From a virus, in IMG/VR virus record IMGVR_UViG_3300036900_000055, positions 1 to 44,127 of that record: 44,127 bases of DNA; one strand, 5' to 3'. The notes below the pieces were generated by a model. That model searched no databases. It was not told the DNA's origin and saw nothing but the letters and a program-made list of their open reading frames with translations. Below are positions 38,287 to 44,127 of the stretch, piece after piece (positions within the stretch are counted from its first letter, which is position 1; each line of letters begins with the position of its first letter). Made by a program: the position numbers and the translations under genes.

Positions 38287-39360
38287 TCATCTTCCACTTA
38301 ACGAGTCAAACGCTGCGGCGATAGTTGAACGACGATCGGTTGCTTCCGAGGCCCCACTAGGAACTCCACCAGGAGCGCCCCCCACCGATACCGAAGCACC
38401 GAGAGCCCGCTGAGCTTTGGCGTTGGCCGCCTGTGCTGCTGCTCTCTTTGCGTCGGCCTGCCGTTGGGCGGCTACCTGTGCACTTACCTCTGGGTTCATT
38501 GCAATAGCGCGATTATAGGCGTCGTCCAGCGAAAGGTAAAGCCCCCGTTTCGCAGCCAGGTCTACAATATCGGCCATATCCAGCCGAACCGTCTCAAAGT
38601 GGGGATACTTCGGGTCCGTCGCCATGTTCTCGATGGACTCGTTAACCTCTTGCTCCGACTTCCGCTCATATTGCTGCTCTCGCTGCTGTTGAGCCTGGAT
38701 GTACTGCTGGAAGGGGGCCAACCGTTGTTGGAGTAGCTGCTCCACCCGCGAATCGACAGGGTCAGCCGCGCCCTTGCCGGCGAGAGCCGAGTCAAGCTCC
38801 AAGATGTCTACCCCGTAGTCGTTGATCAGCTTCGCCATGTACTGGGCTCGCTGCGCCTTCGGGGAGGTAGACAGCAGGTAGTCGGCCTTCAACAGTTCGT
38901 GTACCGCCCCGAGGGGGTCTACCCCCATAGCTTGTATGCGAGCCTTGTAGGGGCCGACGACTTCGTTGAATTGGTTAGCCAGCTGACGAGCGTTGGCTGT
39001 CTCCCCGAGGACTCGGGTGGTCTCCCGCTCCCGCTTCATGATCTCTTGCTGAATGTCGGGGTCGATCTTTGACCACTTTTCTCGAGAGGGTGCGCGCCAA
39101 GACTGCGGGGCCTTGTCTACCGGGAACGTAGCACCTTCTGGAGGGGGCGCGGGGGTGATTTCAGGTTTAGCCTTAGCCGCAGGAGCCGCCTGAAAGGGCA
39201 GCTCTTTCTGCTCAGGCTCCGTCGGCGGGGCAGTAGGGGTGGTCTCAGCTGGGGGAGCAGGAGCGTCTACCCGGGGGGCCTCGCCAGCCTCCGGGGGAGC
39301 CTGTTCTTGTTCTTCAAATGCAGCCTCGATAGCTGCGCGGCGGTCGATTACGTCACCCAT
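38287..39360 (-). CDS. Capsid scaffold protein, 357 aa
   Basis: An acidic, Pro and Ala rich disordered N-terminus (1-90) is followed by a long helical, Gln-rich coiled coil (RVEQLLQQRLAPFQQYIQAQ) and a C-terminal Ala and Gln helix, with a final ATDRRSTIAAAFDSL that matches the N-terminal DRRAAIEAAFEE, suggesting a short repeat at both ends. Charge, helix content and location before the major capsid gene are typical of phage scaffolds. Confidence 0.85.
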   Translation of the reverse strand: MGDVIDRRAAIEAAFEEQEQAPPEAGEAPRVDAPAPPAETTPTAPPTEPEQKELPFQAAPAAKAKPEITPAPPPEGATFPVDKAPQSWRAPSREKWSKIDPDIQQEIMKRERETTRVLGETANARQLANQFNEVVGPYKARIQAMGVDPLGAVHELLKADYLLSTSPKAQRAQYMAKLINDYGVDILELDSALAGKGAADPVDSRVEQLLQQRLAPFQQYIQAQQQREQQYERKSEQEVNESIENMATDPKYPHFETVRLDMADIVDLAAKRGLYLSLDDAYNRAIAMNPEVSAQVAAQRQADAKRAAAQAANAKAQRALGASVSVGGAPGGVPSGASEATDRRSTIAAAFDSLSGR

Positions 39361-39363
39361 GGG

Positions 39364-39681
39364 TCACCTGTAGTGTTTGTTGACTTGGTTGATAATAAGA
39401 CGCTTACGGTGGTCCGCGTCTGCTCGCTTTTGCTCAGGGGAGCGAGTATCCCCTGTGCCTGGGAGTGGGGGAAGTCCTTTGAGGTCGGAGGTAGGCACGA
39501 CGTTGTGTCGAGCGCAATGGTCGCGCAGTCCGGCACGCCCGGAGTAAGTCTTGCCGTCAATGGGGCTAACGAAGTCAGGTAGGTCGGGCAGAATAGTGAC
39601 CCCACCTCTAAGCCGCTCTGGTTGCTCACCTTTACGATACGGGGGGCCGTCATCGGGGTAGACCCAGGTTTCTCGCGTCAT
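39364..39681 (-). CDS. Conserved hypothetical protein between portal and scaffold, 105 aa
   Basis: Contains VSPIDGKTYSGRAGLRDHCA and HNVVPTSDLKGLP, a phrase I recall from small proteins at the same place in related podoviruses. The final third is charged and helical (RADADHRKRLIINQVNK). A second frame with an ATG in the same segment is not supported. Its start overlaps the portal stop by four bases. Confidence 0.75.
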   Translation of the reverse strand: MTRETWVYPDDGPPYRKGEQPERLRGGVTILPDLPDFVSPIDGKTYSGRAGLRDHCARHNVVPTSDLKGLPPLPGTGDTRSPEQKRADADHRKRLIINQVNKHYR

Positions 39682-41918
39682 TTCTTACCTCCAGTTGGCT
39701 TCGGCTTCGCCTTGGCCTGTTCCTTCATTGCTTGGGCTTTGATCTTCCCAGTCTCTTTAGTCTGGTCCATAGCCAGCTTATGATCCTCTTGAGCCTGCTC
39801 TGATTCCATTGCATGGGATTCCTCCTGTTGCTCCAAGCTCATAGCGTGCTCCTGAGCCTGGGTATCGAGAGACATCTGGCTCTCCATCAGTTGGGTCTTT
39901 TGGTTTTGGGCGGCCTCAGCAGCCTTGAAGTCGAGGTTCATATTAGCCTCGCGCTCCTTGAGCTCCAGTTCCTTGACCTTGTACTGAAGCTCCATTTCCT
40001 TCATACGCATCTCCATCTGGTTCATGCGTTCTTGCATCGCCATGTCTTGCTGCTTGGATTGCTGATCCAACTGAGACTTCTTCTCATCGGCCGCCATCTT
40101 GGCCTCTGTCTTCTGCTTCTCCAGTTGCATCTTCTGCTCTTCTGGATTGGGCGGCGGCTCGGGCGGGGGCTGCTTGCTGATCGCGTCAAGCTCTTTGTCG
40201 AGCATACCCTCGATCTCAGACGCATTACGGAAGCCTGCGACGGCCCACTTCAGCATCCCTACCAGGAATGAGGCCGAGCCGGGTACCGCTTGGAACATGG
40301 CCGAGGCCTTCTCCAGGTAGCCCGAAACAGCGGTGAGGAACTCGATCCGGTCAGCCTTCTCCATAGCGTAGTCGGCCTGGGCGATAGAGTCCGCCGTCAC
40401 CTGGATACGCCACTCAAAGCCGGAGTCGGAATGTAGAAGGGCCAGGGCGGGCTCGATCAGCTTGACGTTGTCGGCCCCGGTAGCAACGATGTTACTGTTC
40501 TTGAGCAGGAACTCGTCATCGAAATGCTTTACCTGGATCTCAGCCTTAAGCCGTAGAAGGTCACCGGCGAATCGGGCGACTTCATCCTGTCGCTTCTTGA
40601 TGGCGATGGAGGCGAACTTGCTCTTGATTTCCTGCGCCCCGAGCGTTTCACTGGCTTTGGAAGCGCCTCGTACAATGTCGCTGATCCCTGTGAGCTCATA
40701 GATTTGCGCCTTGATGAGGTCCCGGTTGGTAATAAGTTGGGTCAGAGCGTCGACCACAACATCTAGGGGGAGCCAATCCACCTGCCCCTTCAGGCCCCCC
40801 TTCTCCGCGAACATCGCCCAGTTATCCACCGGGATCAGTTGGTTGTCGAAGCCCTCCGTCAGCATCCGGGAGATACCGGAGGCCGACTGGTCATAGACAC
40901 CGACGACCTTACAGGCCTGGAGTAACATTGAGACCCGGTTATTGATCGTGTCCAGTTCTTGATACTGGTCCTGGATCATGTAGTAGTCGGGGCGGGGAAC
41001 AGTGTTGCTAGTAGTGATGTTAGCGAACATCGGACGCGGGCAGGGCTCAAACCCGACCAACTTCAGGGGGTCCGCCTTAGTGTCTAGAATCTCCTTGTAG
41101 CCTTTGGAGAACCAGATGACCTCTCGCCTCTCCCGGTCCCATATCTCGTACACCACGGCCTGCTTGATAGCCATGTGCTTCGGCGTTGTCCCCGGTGTGC
41201 TACCGTGATTGGGAGGGAGGGTGGGATTAAAGTCCAGGCTAACCTGCTTGCCTATCTTCTCCCCGAAGCGTTTGATCAGGGCGTCCCTCGACATGTAGGC
41301 CTTACGCCCGACCCAGCGCCGCTCCTCCCAGGTGCGGCAGGGGGACCAGATGAAGTCCTGCCAATACACGTAGTCTATACAGACGCGCTGGTCAGTAATC
41401 TTCTTGAGCGGCTCGGGCGGCTTGTCCGTCGCGTCCCCCGGGTGGAAGGTATCCCCCATCGCCTCCTGATATGGTACGTCCTCGGTGTCCGTTTCGAGCC
41501 GTAGCCAAGCAGCCGCGAGACCAGGTATGAGCCGGTCTTGAACGCAGGATCGCATCGTAGAATCGAAAGCATCACGCGGGTCATCGAGGTCCTGCGTGAT
41601 GCTGCGCTGGATAATCGTACCGGCCACCCGGGCAACGTCATCGTCGTAGTCCTTGAAACGCCGTGAGACGCTAGGCTTGGGGAGCTGAGCGTAGAGGGCC
41701 GACTCCATGATGTTGGTGTTAGCGTAGTAAATGTTGAACCACTTGTTAGAAGAGTCCAGCATGTCCCGCTCGTCCAGGAACCGGCGGTTGACCTTGCGCC
41801 CCCGGTTATGGAAGTCCTTCAGCTCCAACTCAGCCTGCTTGATCTCCTCCTCCCACCGTTGGTAAGGGGTGAGCTTGCTGTCCTTGAGGGACTCGATACT
41901 GGCGCTGTTGTCGCTCAT
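39678..41918 (-). CDS. Portal protein with long coiled-coil C-terminus, 746 aa
   Basis: The first 560 residues form the portal body typical of podoviruses: an N-terminal helical part (RWEEEIKQAELELKDFHNRG, DMLDSSNKWFNIYYANTNIM), and the central YYMIQDQYQELDTINNRVSML with LTGISDIVRGASKASETLGA. Residues 590-746 are an unusual Met, Gln, Glu and Lys rich coiled coil, reaching perhaps into the capsid like the P22 portal barrel. It follows TerL with four bases of overlap. Confidence 0.9.
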   Translation of the reverse strand: MSDNSASIESLKDSKLTPYQRWEEEIKQAELELKDFHNRGRKVNRRFLDERDMLDSSNKWFNIYYANTNIMESALYAQLPKPSVSRRFKDYDDDVARVAGTIIQRSITQDLDDPRDAFDSTMRSCVQDRLIPGLAAAWLRLETDTEDVPYQEAMGDTFHPGDATDKPPEPLKKITDQRVCIDYVYWQDFIWSPCRTWEERRWVGRKAYMSRDALIKRFGEKIGKQVSLDFNPTLPPNHGSTPGTTPKHMAIKQAVVYEIWDRERREVIWFSKGYKEILDTKADPLKLVGFEPCPRPMFANITTSNTVPRPDYYMIQDQYQELDTINNRVSMLLQACKVVGVYDQSASGISRMLTEGFDNQLIPVDNWAMFAEKGGLKGQVDWLPLDVVVDALTQLITNRDLIKAQIYELTGISDIVRGASKASETLGAQEIKSKFASIAIKKRQDEVARFAGDLLRLKAEIQVKHFDDEFLLKNSNIVATGADNVKLIEPALALLHSDSGFEWRIQVTADSIAQADYAMEKADRIEFLTAVSGYLEKASAMFQAVPGSASFLVGMLKWAVAGFRNASEIEGMLDKELDAISKQPPPEPPPNPEEQKMQLEKQKTEAKMAADEKKSQLDQQSKQQDMAMQERMNQMEMRMKEMELQYKVKELELKEREANMNLDFKAAEAAQNQKTQLMESQMSLDTQAQEHAMSLEQQEESHAMESEQAQEDHKLAMDQTKETGKIKAQAMKEQAKAKPKPTGGKK

Positions 41919-43291
41919 TGGATTCTCCTATGACCGCCGCGTTGGCGGTCCTCCCTGTCCTTGAATAGGGACTGGAGGTTGTAAGTGGAAGGTAGGGCGA
42001 CCTGGGCGCGTTTGAGCCTGCGCTGGATCATTTCAGGGGAGGCATCGGCAGTTAGCAGCGTGCCGAACTTCGGGGCGCACACTACCCCCATGTAGCCGAA
42101 CGCGTCAGCGTAATCTGAGCACCAGTCGTGTAGCGGCTGGTCCTTAAACATGAGGTGATCATCGTCCCACTCGCGCCGGTAGCCCTTGAGAGCCTCCAGC
42201 AGGTCCTCGCCCCCGGTCGTGCCGTCGATGTGGATGCGGGAGAACATAGAGCGCGTGGCCGCGATCCGGTCCCTGACCTTGTGATTGGGGACGACGGAGG
42301 GGCGGATGTCGTTGTGGAGAAACTGCTCCACTACGCTGCGACCTGTTTGAAGGTTTTTGGCCTTGGCGTCATGGGGGAGCCACACAGACCCTAACTCTGC
42401 CTGCCCTTGAAACTGTACGATGGCATCGATGTGGTGGAAGATGTCTTTTCCGTTGGTGGCTTCGACGTTGACGACTCTGACGGTGCCGTCGGAGTGCTCT
42501 TGCCAGTAGATCGCCACGGTCGCGTCCGTGAAGCCCAAGTCAAATACCACATGAGTTGGGAGGTTTGGATCGTATAGTGGGGAGTCGTGGTACCGTCCTT
42601 CAAGGAACAGCTGATTGACTTCTTCTGCATATATGGCTCCCTTCAGGGCAGCGTCGAAGGAACACAGGTACTCCTGGGCAAACTCCTCCGGGTCCATGTG
42701 CTTACGGAGGTCGTCAAGCTCCTGTAGGGGGATCAGTCCAGAGGAGTCAGCACGGAGGGTCAGGAGGAAGTTGTCTAGGGGGGACTTGAGGGCCTCTTTG
42801 ACCTTGTCGTGGAAAAGGTTCTTGCCTCGTGGGGTAGAGGCAAAGACGCCCCACCCAACTCTATCGGACAGAGCGGGACGGATGACCTGGGAAAATACCG
42901 ATGGCTTCCACAGCGCGTACTCGTCACCGACAAACCCGTCGAGGTACATGCCTCGCAATGAATCAGCGTTGTCTGCGCCCAGGCAATAGATGGTGGAGGC
43001 GGGGTGAAGTTTGATCTTGAGCTCGGACTCGCTAGGGGGAGCACTCCAGTACGGCTCGGAGTATTGCTTGAGGTAGTTCCACGCGATCCGCTTTGATTGT
43101 GTGAACGTGGGGCCGACATAGGCATATTGAGGATTGGGGAGGGGTAACGGTGTCCGGGCGGCGATTATGATGTCGTTAACTAGCGCCACAGTCTTACCCG
43201 CACGCCGGTGCGTGACGAGCGTGGCCCATCGTTGCTCCCTGTTGTGGAACGGCAGAAATGCCGGACGCGGGGCATACTCAGTCCGAGCCAT
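41915..43291 (-). CDS. Terminase large subunit, 458 aa
   Basis: The packaging motor. Walker A is RRAGKT (29-34); Walker B and catalytic Glu are DGFVGDE (118-124); the coupling motif STPRG follows near 154. The RNase H-like nuclease carries acidic residues in FDLGFTDATVAIYW (near 249) and DWCSDYADAFGYM near the C-terminus. Length is normal for a podovirus TerL. It overlaps TerS by 14 bp. The packaging type (cos, pac or DTR) cannot be read from this. Confidence 0.95.
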   Translation of the reverse strand: MARTEYAPRPAFLPFHNREQRWATLVTHRRAGKTVALVNDIIIAARTPLPLPNPQYAYVGPTFTQSKRIAWNYLKQYSEPYWSAPPSESELKIKLHPASTIYCLGADNADSLRGMYLDGFVGDEYALWKPSVFSQVIRPALSDRVGWGVFASTPRGKNLFHDKVKEALKSPLDNFLLTLRADSSGLIPLQELDDLRKHMDPEEFAQEYLCSFDAALKGAIYAEEVNQLFLEGRYHDSPLYDPNLPTHVVFDLGFTDATVAIYWQEHSDGTVRVVNVEATNGKDIFHHIDAIVQFQGQAELGSVWLPHDAKAKNLQTGRSVVEQFLHNDIRPSVVPNHKVRDRIAATRSMFSRIHIDGTTGGEDLLEALKGYRREWDDDHLMFKDQPLHDWCSDYADAFGYMGVVCAPKFGTLLTADASPEMIQRRLKRAQVALPSTYNLQSLFKDREDRQRGGHRRIQ

Positions 43292-43673
43292 CTTTGACCT
43301 TGATGTCCTCGGCGTACTGGGCCGACTCTTGGTATGCTAGCCTGCGAGCGGACAGCCACTCTGGCCAGACGGTGTTGGTGTGTTGCGGCGAGGGGAGCAC
43401 GGGGGCGATGGTGGGGCCGATCATGCGGGCGTAAAGGTTGAAGAACTTGGAGGGGTTCTTGTCGGCCCAGAGTGCGAGGCGGGGCATACCGCCGATGGCC
43501 TCAAACGCTAACTGAAATGCCTCGGCTGACTTGGTCTGAAGCGCCTCGGGGAGGAACACATGATGCAGCCCCCGCGTGACTAGGTCCTTCATCTCAGGGC
43601 TGATTGAGGGGTCCGACTCCAGGGCAGTCACAAGCTCCATCAGGTTCTGTTGCTGCTGGGATACGGTTGGCAT
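43278..43673 (-). CDS. Terminase small subunit-like protein, 131 aa
   Basis: Located directly before TerL. The segment AFEAIGGMPRLALWADKNPS then KFFNLYARMIGP is typical of TerS-like proteins in this phage group, where the helical body and C-terminal part bind the large subunit. The N-terminal DNA-binding helix is only partly visible. The ATG is three bases from the predicted transcript start, so this is nearly leaderless. Confidence 0.8.
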   Translation of the reverse strand: MPTVSQQQQNLMELVTALESDPSISPEMKDLVTRGLHHVFLPEALQTKSAEAFQLAFEAIGGMPRLALWADKNPSKFFNLYARMIGPTIAPVLPSPQHTNTVWPEWLSARRLAYQESAQYAEDIKVKDGSD

Positions 43674-43682
43674 GATACGGCG

Positions 43683-43711
43683 ATTATAGCTGGCTAGTTT
43701 GGAGAAGTAAA
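43683..43711 (-). promoter_or_regulatory. Sigma70 promoter for the virion operon
   Basis: On the minus strand, TTTACT (43711-43706) and TATAAT (43688-43683) are separated by exactly 17 bp. This is the best -35/-10 pair in the window. The sequence CTAGCCAGCTATAAT has a short inverted repeat TAGC-CA-GCTA at the -10, as at the other palindromic promoters. The start would be about 43676. Confidence 0.75.
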
Positions 43712-43737
43712 GCCCCAGACCGACAGGCTACTCTGAA

Positions 43738-43791
43738 CCCAGATTTTTATGTGCCCCCTACCGAGCCTTTGAAGCCCAATTTTTATGTGCC
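43738..43791 (+). repeat. Direct repeat pair
   Basis: CCCAGATTTTTATGTGCC (43738-43755) and CCCAATTTTTATGTGCC (43775-43791) differ by a single inserted G. AT-rich words repeated in a divergent intergenic region may be binding sites. Confidence 0.7.
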
Positions 43792-43929
43792 GGTTACTTT
43801 ACCTCACAGCATCCACTCCCCCACCCCCCACCCGCCTCTTTGTGATTCATTGCGCAGAGCATGGATCGCAGTGTGGCGCAAAATGTTTCCCATATTAAGG
43901 GCCCAAGCAATACAGCATGGCCACGTAGG

Positions 43930-43970
43930 CAGCCATATAGCCACCATGTTGGCGATACAGCCATATAGCC
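43930..43970 (+). repeat. 13-bp direct repeat pair
   Basis: CAGCCATATAGCC at 43930-43942 and 43958-43970, period 28 bp, so the copies are not quite on the same face of the helix. Related CATATAG and ATAGCC words follow in the next 200 bp across the contig junction. Confidence 0.75.
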
Positions 43971-44000
43971 CCTAGGTGGGGCCAAGGCCTCCCAATGGGG

Positions 44001-44127
44001 GAGGGTGTGGGTCCGGCGCCAGGGGCCATAGGGGTGGGCTGATAGTCATAGGCTATCGGGGCGATAGCTTGATAGGGGGCCAGGCTATTGGGGCCCAGGG
44101 GCCAATAGGGAGCAGGGGCCAATAGGG
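44001..44127. repeat. Right copy of 127-bp terminal duplication
   Basis: Identical to 1-127; see that entry. Confidence 0.95.

Larger units (their letters stand above)
43674..44000. other. Non-coding region (right part)
   Basis: Holds the leftward promoter for the virion operon and short direct repeats (below). No gene can be supported. It continues across the contig ends into 1-975 as one intergenic region. Confidence 0.7.

Noticed and set aside
1-44127. Lysogeny functions or a diversity-generating retroelement
   Set aside because: No integrase, excisionase, repressor or reverse transcriptase sequence, and no template/variable repeat pair was noticed near the fibre genes.

Overview
This window is the complete, or nearly complete, genome of a tailed bacteriophage with podovirus-type gene content (Caudoviricetes). 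Evidence is the set TerS, TerL, portal, scaffold, major capsid, tail adaptor, tail nozzle, three large DNA-ejection-type proteins and tail fibres, with no tape measure, tail sheath or tail tube gene. The first 127 bases are repeated exactly at the end, so the unit length is 44,000 bp and the contig is probably a closed circle or permuted molecule. The DNA is GC-rich. Typical Sec signal peptides and a lipobox suggest a Gram-negative, probably proteobacterial, host. I see no integrase, repressor or phage RNA polymerase. Promoters look sigma70-like (TATAAT), so the phage is probably lytic and uses host RNA polymerase.

Layout: a roughly 1.3-kb non-coding region full of short repeats spans the contig ends (43674-44000 joined to 1-975) and separates two divergent transcription units. 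Rightward genes: small early unknowns, a DUF6011-type protein and a methyltransferase (976-4364); one leftward primase/helicase (4450-6555); then a long rightward replication and nucleotide module (6811-18204) with unknown small proteins, family A DNA polymerase, Cas4-like nuclease, VRR-NUC nuclease, SNF2-like helicase and a DNA-modification set. It ends in a small cluster of exported proteins (18273-19928). A bidirectional terminator at 19931-19952 closes this arm. The leftward arm (43673 down to 19953) is the packaging and virion module.

The most interesting content is a predicted thymine hypermodification pathway at 12426-18204: a thymidylate-synthase homologue that keeps the dUMP-selecting Asn (probably a dUMP hydroxymethylase), a P-loop kinase and a separate helical protein that together look like a split 5-hydroxymethyl-dU DNA kinase, an amino acid:DNA transferase-like protein, an HD phosphohydrolase, and a DUF3310 protein (T7 gp1.7-like). 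If right, the virion DNA carries a thymine replaced by an aminoacyl-type derivative of 5-hydroxymethyluracil. A GNAT acetyltransferase and a PAPS-reductase-like PP-loop enzyme, inserted among ejection genes, could be late tailoring enzymes, but that is speculation.

Other notable points: several -10 boxes lie inside or at the edge of inverted repeats; two or three transcripts look leaderless; a 20-bp element follows the stop codons of both the primase and the TS-like gene; the 1113-residue tail protein has about 21 degenerate repeats plus a duplicated domain; no lysis gene can be recognised.
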